DNA of 64,000 bases from Myxococcus stipitatus (GTDB lineage Bacteria > Myxococcota > Myxococcia > Myxococcales > Myxococcaceae): NCBI RefSeq assembly GCF_021412625.1, contig NZ_JAKCFI010000002.1, positions 558,001 to 622,000 on the forward strand, in the 5' to 3' direction. Positions 36,024 to 44,820 of this stretch are shown one piece after another. The position numbers and the translations under genes are program-made. Numbering within the stretch: position 1 is the first letter of the stretch; the number at the start of each line of letters is the position of its first letter. The notes under the pieces were generated by a model, which searched no databases, had not been told where the DNA came from, and worked only from the letters and a program-made list of their open reading frames with translations.

Positions 36024-36545
36024 CTACCACTTCTCGATGGAGGTGATGGTCAACGCGAACGGGGGCCCGATGAAGTTGGAGTCCGACGTGCAGGGCCGGT
36101 CGGTGATGTCCTGGAGGTTGGCCGAGTAGTAGCCCAGCGTGGAGCCGTTGCCCTTCTCGTAGAACTCGCTGCCGTCCGGCAGGACGACCTTCCAGACGTA
36201 GTCGAAGTGCGTGTACCACTTCGTCCCGCTGCGCGTGGAGATGGTGGCGCGCACGGTGGTGGTCCAGGTCCATGGCGCGGAAGCGGGAGCGGCGACCGTC
36301 TGCGTGTTGTCCCAGTCGATGGCCACGCCGTTGCTCTGCCCGCCCCAACCGTGGATGAGATACACGGACGTCCCCCACGGCAGCGTGTAGTTCCGGTACG
36401 ACATCCGGACCTCCGCCTCGTACGAGCTGGCGTAGACACAGGAGTGGAGCACCGCGCGCCCGTCCGCCCATTGCTCGATGGCGAGCGCGGACGTCGACGT
36501 GAGCAGCAGCCCGAGGGCGAGGAGGTTTCGTGCAATCAGGGTCAT
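36024..36545 (-). CDS. Secreted protein of unknown function
   Basis: This 173-residue product begins MTLIARNLLALGLLLTSTSALAIEQW, a Sec signal cleaved after ALA. The mature part of about 150 residues is rich in Tyr, Trp and Thr with alternating polar/hydrophobic strands (SYEAEVRMSYRNYTL, WGTSVYLIHGWGGQSNG, WTWTTTVRATISTRSG, FDYVWKVVLPDGSEFYE), suggesting a beta-sandwich, and two Cys that could pair. I do not recognise the family. The gene ends about 55 bases from the RluA-like start on the same strand, with no sign of co-regulation. Compare the other orphan secreted protein at 50593, which shows only faint similarity. Confidence 0.75.
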   Translation of the reverse strand: MTLIARNLLALGLLLTSTSALAIEQWADGRAVLHSCVYASSYEAEVRMSYRNYTLPWGTSVYLIHGWGGQSNGVAIDWDNTQTVAAPASAPWTWTTTVRATISTRSGTKWYTHFDYVWKVVLPDGSEFYEKGNGSTLGYYSANLQDITDRPCTSDSNFIGPPFALTITSIEKW

Positions 36546-37078
36546 GGAGAGACTCCCAGGTGGAGGGTTCACCCCGTGTCTCTATCACGTGGCTGGATGA
36601 TGGCGCACTCCCTGTGTGTCTGTTGACACACCTTGGTGTCTCACGCGCGCGGAAACCGCGGCCATGGCTCGCGGCCGCGCGCCGCGGATTCCGCGGACGG
36701 GTCCCGCCCACCCCCGCGCCGAGCGGAGGCAGGGGGGCGATGTCTCCCCATTCTGGATGTCTGGGTTTTGATGCATCCTGTTTCCCTCGCGCCACGTCAG
36801 ACGCATCTCCATCCATCCGCGCGCGGGAGGAATCGCCACGGACGACATCACCCAGGAGCTGGTGAAGACGGGCTCCACCTGGGGGGCACCCCTCGGGGGG
36901 GCAACAACTGCGCGCTCGCGATGACGGCGAGGGAGCCGCTCGATGGCGTCAGCTCCGGCTCGCTGAACTTCTGCGTGGTCGGCGCCGCCCTGCCCTGAGG
37001 GTTCCACTCACCCGTGCTCGAGACGAGGTGGGCTGGCCGCGCGGCCGTCCGACCCTCCTTGGCCCCAGAGCGCTTCCG
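36546..37078 (+). other. Gene-free gap of 533 bases with a possible frameshifted remnant at 36835-36999
   Basis: The plus strand reads DDITQELVKTGSTWG near 36840-36885 and then, one frame over, NNCALAMTAREPLDGVSSGS and FCVVGAALP to a stop at 36999. A G/C homopolymer tract lies at the change of frame. The phrases are protein-like and end with a C-terminal feel, but I recognise no family. It may be a decayed secreted protein or chance open frame. The rest of the gap shows nothing. Confidence 0.25.
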
Positions 37079-37837
37079 TCAGCGGTAGTGGGTGGCGATG
37101 AAGTCGCCGTCGATCCGCTGGATGGAGATGTCGAGTTCGTAGACGGCGCGCAGGACCTCCGGGCGCATGATGTCCTCCGCGCCGCCCTGGAACGCGACCT
37201 TCCCGTCCCGCATGGCGATGATGTGGTCGGAGTAGCACGAGGCGAAGTTGATGTCGTGCAGCACCATGACGATGCTCTTGTGCAGCACGTCCGCGCAGTG
37301 GCGCAGCTGCTTCATCATCGACACCGCGTGCTTGAGGTCCAGTCCGTTGAGGGGCTCGTCCAGCAGGACGTGGTCGGTGTCCTGGCAGAGCACCATCGCC
37401 ACGAACGCGCGCTGTCGCTGGCCGCCCGACAGCTCGTCCAGGAAGCGCCCGGAGAGCGCCTCCAACCCCATGTGCTGGATGGCCCGCTCCACGTGCTCCT
37501 GGTCCTGGACCGTGGGGCGCCCCTTGGAGTGCGGATAGCGGCCGAACGTCACCAGCTCGCGCACCGTCAAGCGCGCGGTGAGGGGGTTGTCCTGCCGCAG
37601 GATGGCCAGCCGGCGGGCGAGCACGTCCCCGGGCGTGGTCGTGACGTCCAGCCCGTCCACGAGCACCGTGCCCGAGCTCATGGGCAGCACCCGGCTCATC
37701 ATCGACAGCAGCGTCGACTTGCCCGCGCCGTTCGGCCCGATGATGGAGGTGATTCCTCCCACGGGGAGCTGGAGCGTGACGTCGTCCACGACGACCGCGT
37801 CGCCGTAGCGCCGGGTGACGTTCTTCGTCTGGATCAT
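37079..37837 (-). CDS. Iron-siderophore ABC transporter ATP-binding protein
   Basis: This 252-residue ATPase has Walker A GPNGAGKSTLL, signature LSGGQRQRAF, Walker B HVLLDEPLNGLDL and H-loop VMVLHDINFA. It pairs with two FecCD permeases and resembles the FatE/CeuD/YclP group of catecholate-type siderophore importers. An AGGAAGA site precedes the ATG. Its start overlaps the end of the permease gene by 4 bases (37834-37837), so translation is coupled. It powers uptake of a ferric siderophore across the inner membrane. It is the last gene of the four-gene operon. Confidence 0.93.
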   Translation of the reverse strand: MIQTKNVTRRYGDAVVVDDVTLQLPVGGITSIIGPNGAGKSTLLSMMSRVLPMSSGTVLVDGLDVTTTPGDVLARRLAILRQDNPLTARLTVRELVTFGRYPHSKGRPTVQDQEHVERAIQHMGLEALSGRFLDELSGGQRQRAFVAMVLCQDTDHVLLDEPLNGLDLKHAVSMMKQLRHCADVLHKSIVMVLHDINFASCYSDHIIAMRDGKVAFQGGAEDIMRPEVLRAVYELDISIQRIDGDFIATHYR

Positions 37838-38802
37838 ACCGGCGTCTTCCTCATGAGCATGGAGATGAACACCAGCCCTCCCACGAACTCGATGATGACG
37901 CGGGGAGGGGTGTCGAAGGAGAACACCCGCTCCAGGAGGACCTGGCCCGCCACCAGCGACGCGGCGCCAATCAGCGCGGCGGCGGGCAGCACGAACGCGT
38001 GCCGGTAGGTGCGCATCGCCATGTGGGCGAGGTTGGCCACCAGGAGCCCCAGGAACGTCACCGGCCCCACCAGCGCGGTGGACACGGAGACGAGGATGGC
38101 CACGAGCATCAGGAGGAGCCCCACCGTCCGCCGGTGGTCCACCCCCAGGTTGATGGCCGCCTCGCGCCCCAGCACCAGGACGTCGCACGCCCGCAAGAGG
38201 CGCAGGCCCACCACGGATACGCCCACCGTCAGCGCCGCGGACACGAGCAGCAGGTGCGGGTCCGGGTGGTTGAAGCTGGCGAAGAAGCGGTCCTGGAGGA
38301 AGACGAACTCGTTGGGGTCGATGACGCGCTGGAGGAACTGCGCCAGGCTCCGGAAGAGCACCCCCAACACCACGCCCGTCAGGAGCAGCAGGTGGATGCT
38401 CCGCCGCGCTCCGCCGAACAGGGCCTGGTGCAGGAGGCCGGAGAAGGCCACCATGAGGACGACCTCCACGCCGAACATCAGCCGGGGATCCATCCCCGCC
38501 ATCCTCCCCGAGCCCAGGAAGAAGAGCAGGGTCGTCTGGATGAGCACGTAGAGGGAGTCGAACCCCATGATGGCGGGCGTCAGCACGCGGTTGCCCGTCA
38601 CCGTCTGGAAGAGGACCGTGGAGACGCCGATGGCGTAGCCCACCAGCAGCGCCGTCGCGAGCTTCCGCCCCCGGAAGGGCAACACGAAGTCCCACTGGCC
38701 GCCCGCGTCCACCAGCAGGTAGGTCAGGGCGCAGGCCGTCGTCAGGCACCCCAGGACGAACAGGGTGCGCTCGGGCCGGGCGGACGCGGCGCTAGCCGAC
38801 AC
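37834..38802 (-). CDS. Iron-siderophore ABC transporter permease (FecCD family), second permease
   Basis: This 322-residue FecCD-type permease has about nine hydrophobic segments, including TLFVLGCLTTACALTYLL, SIHLLLLTGVVLGVLFRS and LGREAAINLGVDHRRTV (the coupling-loop region), and ends in FVGGLVFISMLMRK. It starts at a GTG (38802) with GAGGAGGG just upstream. It overlaps the first permease by 11 bases and the ATPase by 4. Two different permeases are used in this class to form the heterodimeric channel. The layout is of the CeuB/C, FatC/D type. Confidence 0.92.
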   Translation of the reverse strand: MSASAASARPERTLFVLGCLTTACALTYLLVDAGGQWDFVLPFRGRKLATALLVGYAIGVSTVLFQTVTGNRVLTPAIMGFDSLYVLIQTTLLFFLGSGRMAGMDPRLMFGVEVVLMVAFSGLLHQALFGGARRSIHLLLLTGVVLGVLFRSLAQFLQRVIDPNEFVFLQDRFFASFNHPDPHLLLVSAALTVGVSVVGLRLLRACDVLVLGREAAINLGVDHRRTVGLLLMLVAILVSVSTALVGPVTFLGLLVANLAHMAMRTYRHAFVLPAAALIGAASLVAGQVLLERVFSFDTPPRVIIEFVGGLVFISMLMRKTPV

Positions 38803-39754
38803 GGGCGTCCCTCCTCAGCATCAGGTGGAGGAAGAGCACGCTGCCCAGGACTCCCGCGATGGTCGCCCCCGGAATCTCGTACGGGAATCGCACCACCCGG
38901 CCCACCAGGTCGCACACCAGCACGAACCCCGCGCCGCCCAGCGCCACCCAAGGGATGGACCGGCGCGCGTTGTCGCCCAAGAGCAGGCTGACGACGTTGG
39001 GGACGATCAACCCGAGGAACGGAATCATCCCCACGGTGACGACGACCAGGGCGGTGACCAGCGAGACGATGACGAGCCCCAGCGCGATGATGCGCGAGTA
39101 GCGCAGGCCCAGGTTGGTGGTGAAGCTCTCCCCCAGTCCCGCCACGGTGAAGCGGTCCGCGGCGACGTACGCCAGGCAGGTGAGCCCCAGCGTCACCCAC
39201 AGCAGCTCGTAGCGGCCGCGCAGCACGGTGGAGAAGTCCCCCGTCGTCCACGCGTTGACGGACTGGAGCAGCTCCAGCCGGTGCGCGAAGAACGTCGTCA
39301 CCGAGTCGATGATGCCGCCCAGGACGATGCCGACCAGCGGCACGACGAGCGCGGAGCGCAGGGGGATGCGCTGGAGGACGAACAGGAACAGGGCGGTGCC
39401 GACCAGCGCGAAGGCGGCGGCCACCCCCATCTTCCCCAGGACGGGCAGTTGGGGCGCGAGCGCCGTGGCGGCCAGCAGGCCCAGGCTCGCGGACTCCGCC
39501 GTGCCCGCCGTGGCCGGCTCCACGAAGCGGTTGCGCGCGACCATCTGCATGATGAGCCCCGCCACGCCCAGCGACGTCCCCACCAGCAGAATCGCGAGCA
39601 GCCGGGGGATGCGGCTGATGACCAGCACCTGGATGGCGCGCTCGTCCGGAGTGGGGGAGAACAGCGCCCCCCACGACACCTGGCTGACACCCACGAGCAG
39701 GCTCACCCCCGCGAGCGCGACGAGCAGCGCGAGGCCCGCGGCGAACGCCTTCAC
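38792..39754 (-). CDS. Iron-siderophore ABC transporter permease (FecCD family), first permease
   Basis: This 320-residue membrane protein has the FecCD conserved blocks SRIPRLLAILLVGTSLGVAG, GMIPFLGLIVPNVVSLLLGD and PYEIPGATIAGVLGSVLF. It begins at a GTG (39754) that overlaps the stop of the binding-protein gene (39751-39753), so expression is coupled. The C-terminus overlaps the second permease start by 11 bases. It forms half of the channel for ferric siderophore import. Confidence 0.92.
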   Translation of the reverse strand: MKAFAAGLALLVALAGVSLLVGVSQVSWGALFSPTPDERAIQVLVISRIPRLLAILLVGTSLGVAGLIMQMVARNRFVEPATAGTAESASLGLLAATALAPQLPVLGKMGVAAAFALVGTALFLFVLQRIPLRSALVVPLVGIVLGGIIDSVTTFFAHRLELLQSVNAWTTGDFSTVLRGRYELLWVTLGLTCLAYVAADRFTVAGLGESFTTNLGLRYSRIIALGLVIVSLVTALVVVTVGMIPFLGLIVPNVVSLLLGDNARRSIPWVALGGAGFVLVCDLVGRVVRFPYEIPGATIAGVLGSVLFLHLMLRRDARVG

Positions 39755-40746
39755 GGCCCGGAGACCCGCCCGGCCTGTGCGGCGTAGGCGTCCGCCACCT
39801 GGTCCCGCAGGTTCTTCACCGCCTGGAGCCCACCGCCGATGAGATACGCGTTCATCGGGTCGAGGTAGACGACCTGCCCCTTCTTCCAGGCCGTCGTCTG
39901 CCTCACCAACTCGTTGTCGATCACCTGCCGCGCGCCCCCCTGCTGTCCCATGGCCGCGTCCCGGTCGATGACGAACAGCCAGTCGGGGTTCTTCTCCCGG
40001 ATGAACTCCGAGCCGATGACCTCGCCGTGCAGGGACGCGTTGAGCCCCTCCGCGGCCACCGGCACGCCGAAGTCGCCGTGGATGAGCCCGAAGCGCGACC
40101 CCGGTCCATAGGCGCTGAGGCGACCGCCAGTGACGAGCACCACCAGCCCACGCCCCCGCGTCGACGTCGTCTCCTTGAGCGCTGAGATCGACTGACGCAG
40201 CGCCGTGACGAGCTCCCGGGCCTTCTCCTCCTTGCCGAAGATGCCCGCCAGCAGCTGGGTGTTGGCGACCACGGTGTCGACGTAGTTCGCCCCGCTCATC
40301 GGCAGGTCCACGGTGGGCGCGAGCCGGGAGAGCTGCGCGTACTTCGCGCTGGAGCGGCCTCCGGTGACGATGAGGTCCGGCTTCGCGGCGTGGATGGCCT
40401 CGTAGTCGGGTTCGAAGAGCGACCCCATCCTCGGGTACTTCGCGTCGGCATCGGGCGCCAGGTGGTGCGGGAACTGGTCCCCGGCCACCCCCGCTACCTC
40501 GACCCCCAGCGCCTGGAGGATGTCCAGCGCCACCAGGTCGAAGACGACGACCCGCCGCGGGGCCTCCGGGACGACCGTGGTGCCCTGCGCGTGCGTCACC
40601 GCCCGCCCCCGCGCCGCCGCCGGGACGGCCGGGCCCTCCGCGGGGCCGTTCATCACCCGCCAGCCACCCACGGCCAGGGCCCCGAGGGCCACCACCACGC
40701 CCAGGGACATGAAGACAGAAGAGGGACGCTTGTTGAATGTGTTCAT
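39751..40746 (-). CDS. Siderophore-binding protein of the ABC importer (CeuE/FatB-like)
   Basis: This 331-residue periplasmic binding protein has RRVVVFDLVALDILQALGVEVAGV, PRMGSLFEPDYEAIHAAKPDLI and YGPGSRFGLIHGDFGVP, the cluster A helical-backbone fold of ferric-siderophore receptors. The N-terminus (SVFMSLGVVVALGALAVGGW) lacks a lipobox, so it is either cleaved by signal peptidase I or stays as a membrane anchor. It is first in the operon. The start at 40746 has no clear ribosome site, and a Fur-like dyad covers it, consistent with a very short or leaderless mRNA. No outer-membrane receptor or biosynthetic genes are nearby, so the siderophore may be scavenged from others. Confidence 0.88.
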   Translation of the reverse strand: MNTFNKRPSSVFMSLGVVVALGALAVGGWRVMNGPAEGPAVPAAARGRAVTHAQGTTVVPEAPRRVVVFDLVALDILQALGVEVAGVAGDQFPHHLAPDADAKYPRMGSLFEPDYEAIHAAKPDLIVTGGRSSAKYAQLSRLAPTVDLPMSGANYVDTVVANTQLLAGIFGKEEKARELVTALRQSISALKETTSTRGRGLVVLVTGGRLSAYGPGSRFGLIHGDFGVPVAAEGLNASLHGEVIGSEFIREKNPDWLFVIDRDAAMGQQGGARQVIDNELVRQTTAWKKGQVVYLDPMNAYLIGGGLQAVKNLRDQVADAYAAQAGRVSGP

Positions 40747-40760
40747 GATTATGCGAATCA
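40746..40760. promoter_or_regulatory. Fur-like 7-1-7 dyad overlapping the start of the importer operon
   Basis: TGATTATGCGAATCA has arms TGATT/AATCA and matches 11 of 14 informative positions of the Fur 7-1-7 consensus TGATAATnATTATCA. It abuts the binding-protein ATG (first base 40746, minus strand). Repression by iron-loaded Fur is inferred from the transport role plus this match. Confidence 0.55.
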
Positions 40761-40853
40761 ATTTCGAAATCGGGACCATATGCGCTGGCGGTGGGGGGCG
40801 TCAAAGCCTGTCTCAGCCCCGCCAGAGCCGGAGGGTGGGAAAGGACCGGGGCC

Positions 40854-41915
40854 TCACTCCCGCGCGAGCCGGATGCGCTGCCGGTATTCGCCGGGGGACT
40901 CTCCCGTCCAATGCTTGAAGGCGCGGGAGAAGACCTTCTCGTCCGCGTACCCCACGTCCAGCGCCACGTGCTTGATGGGCAGCGTCGAGCGCCCGAGCAG
41001 CTCGAGCGCGCGGCGGCGGCGCACGTCGTCCTTGATGGTCTGCAGCGACGTCCCCTCCTGGGCGAGCTGGCGATGCAGCGAGCGCACGGAGACATGGAGC
41101 GCGGAGGCCACCGCGTCCGCGGTGGCTCCGGACGTCCGGCTGTCGCTCAGCTGGGCCCGGACCCGCTCGACGAGGCGTCGATCCCTCCGGTACTGCCGCA
41201 CCGTCAACGGCAGCGCGCGCTGGAGCATCGTCCGCAGCGCCGGCTCGTCGCGCTGGGGTGGCAGCTCCAGATACCCCACGTCGAAGCACAGGCTGGCCCG
41301 GGTGGCCGTGAATCGCACCGGGCCCGGGAACAGCAGCGGATACACGGACTGGTGCGGCGGGGCCGGGAAGGGGAACGTCACCTCGCGCTGGGGGAGCTGC
41401 GAGTTGACCAGCCAACACGCGTAGCCGTGCACGTAGCGCAGGCTGCTGAGCAGGCAGAACTCGCGCATGGCGCCCAGCTCGCGCCGCTCCTCGAGGGACA
41501 GCCGCGCCGTCGTCCCCTCCACCTCGAGCGACAACACGACGTCGTCGGTGAGCAGCCGGTGGTGTCGACACCAGCGCTTGAGGGCGACCCCCAGGCTGGG
41601 CGCTCCGAGCGACGCCCGACAGAGCATCCCGTACGTCCCCCACGGCAGCTTGCGCGTGAACCAGCCCAGCGCCTCGTCGTCCAGCTCCTGCATCGCGGTG
41701 GCCGACAGCGTCTCGAACTGGCCGGCGTTGATACGCGCGGAGGCTCGCCCCAGCTGCGCGCGGGTTATCTGCGCCTTGCGCAAGGCGTCATGAGGCGACA
41801 CGCCGTACTTGTCGTACGCGAGCACGATGGCCCGGACGAAGGCCATGGGGGTTTCTGCCCGCGGTGGGGGGGCGGATGGTTGGCTGCCCGGTCTGGACGT
41901 CACGGTGGAGAGCAT
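40854..41915 (-). CDS. AraC-family transcriptional regulator, divergent from the leucine-degradation operon
   Basis: This 353-residue protein has an N-terminal ligand/dimer region of the OruR/ArgR-like kind ([60 protein letters not shown]) and a C-terminal double helix-turn-helix: [24 protein letters not shown] helix, then [21 protein letters not shown] and [12 protein letters not shown]. The second helix is a typical AraC signature. I chose the ATG at 41915; a later Met (MAFVRAIV) is possible. The divergent position, 100 bases from isovaleryl-CoA dehydrogenase, makes it the likely regulator of the leucine/isovalerate pathway, responding to an acyl-CoA or acid. This link is inference. Confidence 0.88.
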   Translation of the reverse strand: MLSTVTSRPGSQPSAPPPRAETPMAFVRAIVLAYDKYGVSPHDALRKAQITRAQLGRASARINAGQFETLSATAMQELDDEALGWFTRKLPWGTYGMLCRASLGAPSLGVALKRWCRHHRLLTDDVVLSLEVEGTTARLSLEERRELGAMREFCLLSSLRYVHGYACWLVNSQLPQREVTFPFPAPPHQSVYPLLFPGPVRFTATRASLCFDVGYLELPPQRDEPALRTMLQRALPLTVRQYRRDRRLVERVRAQLSDSRTSGATADAVASALHVSVRSLHRQLAQEGTSLQTIKDDVRRRRALELLGRSTLPIKHVALDVGYADEKVFSRAFKHWTGESPGEYRQRIRLARE

Positions 41916-41973
41916 GGAGCGGTTGGCAGGATTTGCAACCACCCTGGCGCACCAAGGGCCCCCCTCGTTCCTA

Positions 41974-41991
41974 GACTCGCCCGAGCGAGTC
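41974..41991. promoter_or_regulatory. GACTCGC-CCGA-GCGAGTC palindrome between the AraC gene and the liu operon
   Basis: A perfect 7-bp dyad around a 4-base centre, 24 bases before the isovaleryl-CoA dehydrogenase ATG and 59 bases from the AraC-type start. It could be an operator (AraC proteins more often use direct repeats) or a hairpin in the mRNA leader that affects translation. Confidence 0.4.
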
Positions 41992-42015
41992 AGTCGTCTG
42001 TCGGGAGAACACCAC

Positions 42016-43191
42016 ATGGCTCATTTTGCGGAACTGGGCTTCGCGCTCGGTGAATCCGTCGAGATGTTGCGGACCGCCGTACGGGAGTTCGCGGTGCGGG
42101 AGATCGCCCCGCGCGCGGCCGCCATCGACCGCGAGAACCTCTTTCCGGAGGACCTCTGGAAGAAGCTCGGGGCGCTGGGCATCCTCGGGATGACGGTGAG
42201 CGAGGAGTACGGGGGCACGGGCCTGGGGTACCTCGCGCACATCGTCGCGATGGAGGAGATCTCCCGGGCCTCCGCCTCCGTCGGGTTGTCCTACGGCGCG
42301 CACTCGAACCTCTGCGTGAACCAGGTGTATCGCAACGGCAACGAGGCCCAGCGACGCCGCTACCTGCCCAAGCTCGTCAGCGGTGAACACGTGGGCGCGC
42401 TCGCCATGAGCGAACCGGACGCCGGTTCGGACGTCGTGAGCATGAAGCTGCGCGCGGACAAGCGCGGCGACCGCTACGTGCTCAACGGTTCGAAGATGTG
42501 GATCACCAACGGCGCCAACGCGGACGTGCTCGTCGTCTACGCGAAGACGGACGATTCGGCCGGCGCCCGGGGCATCACCGCCTTCATCGTGGAGGGGGGC
42601 AGCAAGGGCCTGAGCTTCGGCGCCAAGCTGGACAAGCTGGGCATGCGTGGCTCCAACACCTACCCGGTGTTCTTCGACGACTGCGAGGTCCCCACGGAGA
42701 ACGTGCTCGGGAAGGTGGGCTCCGGCGTGAAGGTCCTCATGTCCGGGCTGGACTACGAGCGGGCGGTGCTCGCCGGCGGCCCCCTGGGCATCATGGGCAG
42801 CTGCATCGACGTGGTGCTCCCCTACGTGCACGACCGCAAGCAGTTCGGGGAGAGCATCGGGCAGTTCCAGCTCATCCAGGCCAAGCTGGCGGACATGTAC
42901 ACGGCGTGGTCCGCCTGTCGGGCCTACGTGTACGCGGTGGGGCAGGCGTGTGACAGGCTGGACCACGTCCGCACGCTGCGCAAGGACGCGGCGGGCGCCA
43001 TCCTCTACTCGGCGGAGAAGGCCACGTGGATGGCGGGGCAGGCCATCCAGATTCTCGGCGGCAACGGCTACATCAACGAGTACCCCGCGGCCCGCCTCTG
43101 GCGGGACGCCAAGCTCTACGAGATTGGCGCTGGCACGTCCGAGATCCGCCGCATGCTCATCGGGCGGGAGCTGTTCTCGGAGTCCGCCTGA
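42016..43191 (+). CDS. liuA: Isovaleryl-CoA dehydrogenase (leucine degradation)
   Basis: This 391-residue acyl-CoA dehydrogenase has [20 protein letters not shown], the FAD/acyl block [32 protein letters not shown] and C-terminal [19 protein letters not shown]. The Glu in [18 protein letters not shown] is the position used as the catalytic base in isovaleryl-CoA dehydrogenase, not in short-chain enzymes, so substrate choice fits isovaleryl-CoA to 3-methylcrotonyl-CoA, with electrons passed to ETF. The gene starts the operon and is followed by the carboxylase genes with 14 and 7 base gaps. In M. xanthus the liu genes also matter for iso-branched lipids and development; the same is likely here. 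Confidence 0.92.
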   Translation: MAHFAELGFALGESVEMLRTAVREFAVREIAPRAAAIDRENLFPEDLWKKLGALGILGMTVSEEYGGTGLGYLAHIVAMEEISRASASVGLSYGAHSNLCVNQVYRNGNEAQRRRYLPKLVSGEHVGALAMSEPDAGSDVVSMKLRADKRGDRYVLNGSKMWITNGANADVLVVYAKTDDSAGARGITAFIVEGGSKGLSFGAKLDKLGMRGSNTYPVFFDDCEVPTENVLGKVGSGVKVLMSGLDYERAVLAGGPLGIMGSCIDVVLPYVHDRKQFGESIGQFQLIQAKLADMYTAWSACRAYVYAVGQACDRLDHVRTLRKDAAGAILYSAEKATWMAGQAIQILGGNGYINEYPAARLWRDAKLYEIGAGTSEIRRMLIGRELFSESA

Positions 43192-43205
43192 CAGGAAATC
43201 CCGAC

Positions 43206-44813
43206 ATGGCCATCATCAAGTCAACGACGGACACCCGCTCCGCGGAGTTTCGCGCGAACGCGGAGGCGATGCGCAAGCTGGTCGACGACCTGCGGGAGAA
43301 GGTCGCCCTCACGGCGAAGGGCGGCGGTGAGAGCGCCCGCCAGCGGCACGTCTCCCGCGGCAAGCTCTTGCCCCGGGACCGGGTGGAGCGGCTGCTCGAC
43401 CCGGGCAGCCCCTTCCTGGAGATTGGACAGCTGGCCGCCTGGAACATGTACGGCGGCGAGGCCCCGGCCGCGGGGATGATCGCCGGCATCGGGCGAATCG
43501 AGGGGCAGGAGTGCATGGTGGTCGCCAACGACGCGACCGTCAAAGGCGGCACCTACTACCCCATGACGGTGAAGAAGCACCTGCGCGCCCAGGAGATCGC
43601 CCAGGAGAACCGGCTGCCCTGCATCTACCTGGTCGACTCCGGCGGCGCGTACCTGCCGCGCCAGGACGACGTGTTCCCGGACCGGGAGCACTTCGGGCGC
43701 ATCTTCTTCAACCAGGCGCAGATGAGCGCGGCGGGCATCCCCCAGGTGGCGGTGGTGATGGGCTCGTGCACGGCGGGTGGCGCCTACGTGCCGGCGATGA
43801 GCGACGAGACCATCATCGTCAAGAACCAGGGCACCATCTTCCTGGGCGGGCCGCCGCTGGTGAAGGCCGCCACGGGCGAGGTCGTCACCAACGAGGACCT
43901 GGGCGGCGCGGACGTGCACACGCGCGTCTCCGGCGTCGCGGACCACATGGCGGAGAACGACGCGCACGCGCTGTTCCTGGCCAGGCGCATCGTCGCGAAC
44001 CTGAACCGCTCGCGCCCCCGCTCGGTCGTGCTCGCGCCCGCCGAGGAGCCGCTCTACGACCCGAGCGAGCTGGGCGGCATCGTCCCGCTCGACCACCGCA
44101 AGCGCTACGACGTGCGCGAGGTGATTGCCCGGCTGGTGGACGGCTCGCGGCTCGACGAGTTCAAGGCGCGCTACGGCACCACGCTCGTGACGGGCTTCGC
44201 GCACCTGTACGGCATCCCGGTGGGCATCATCGCCAACAACGGCATCCTCTACGGCGAGTCGGCGCAGAAGGGGGCGCACTTCATCGAGCTGTGCGCGCAG
44301 CGCTCCATCCCGCTCGTGTTCCTCCAGAACATCACCGGTTTCATGGTGGGGCGGAAGGTGGAGAACGCGGGCATCGCCAAGGACGGCGCGAAGATGGTGA
44401 CGGCGGTGGCCACCGCGCGCGTGCCGAAAATCACCATGCTGCTCGGCGGCAGCTTCGGCGCCGGCAACTATGGCATGTGCGGCCGGGCGTACTCGCCGCG
44501 CTTCCTGTGGATGTGGCCCAACGCGCGCATCAGCGTCATGGGCGGCGAGCAGGCCGCCTCCGTGCTGGCCACCGTCAAGCGCGATGGCATCGAGGCGCAG
44601 GGCGGCAGCTGGTCCAAGGAGGCGGAGGAGGAGTTCAAGGCGCCCATCCGCGCGCAGTACGAGGAGCAGGGACACCCCTACTACGCCACCGCGCGTCTGT
44701 GGGACGACGGCGTCATCGACCCGGCGCAGAGCCGCCGGGTGCTGGGCCTTTCACTCTCGACCGTGCTGAACGCTCCCATCCAGGAGACCCGGTTCGGCGT
44801 CTTCCGCATGTAG
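43206..44813 (+). CDS. liuB: Methylcrotonyl-CoA carboxylase, carboxyltransferase (beta) subunit
   Basis: This 535-residue carboxyltransferase has the crotonase-like halves of the acyl-CoA carboxylase beta family: [76 protein letters not shown], and [21 protein letters not shown] with [21 protein letters not shown]. The [11 protein letters not shown] and [12 protein letters not shown] blocks are those of methylcrotonyl-CoA rather than propionyl-CoA carboxylase. It moves the carboxyl group from biotin (on the alpha subunit) to 3-methylcrotonyl-CoA. It sits 14 bases after liuA and 7 bases before the alpha gene. Confidence 0.93.
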   Translation: MAIIKSTTDTRSAEFRANAEAMRKLVDDLREKVALTAKGGGESARQRHVSRGKLLPRDRVERLLDPGSPFLEIGQLAAWNMYGGEAPAAGMIAGIGRIEGQECMVVANDATVKGGTYYPMTVKKHLRAQEIAQENRLPCIYLVDSGGAYLPRQDDVFPDREHFGRIFFNQAQMSAAGIPQVAVVMGSCTAGGAYVPAMSDETIIVKNQGTIFLGGPPLVKAATGEVVTNEDLGGADVHTRVSGVADHMAENDAHALFLARRIVANLNRSRPRSVVLAPAEEPLYDPSELGGIVPLDHRKRYDVREVIARLVDGSRLDEFKARYGTTLVTGFAHLYGIPVGIIANNGILYGESAQKGAHFIELCAQRSIPLVFLQNITGFMVGRKVENAGIAKDGAKMVTAVATARVPKITMLLGGSFGAGNYGMCGRAYSPRFLWMWPNARISVMGGEQAASVLATVKRDGIEAQGGSWSKEAEEEFKAPIRAQYEEQGHPYYATARLWDDGVIDPAQSRRVLGLSLSTVLNAPIQETRFGVFRM

Positions 44814-44820
44814 GACTCCC

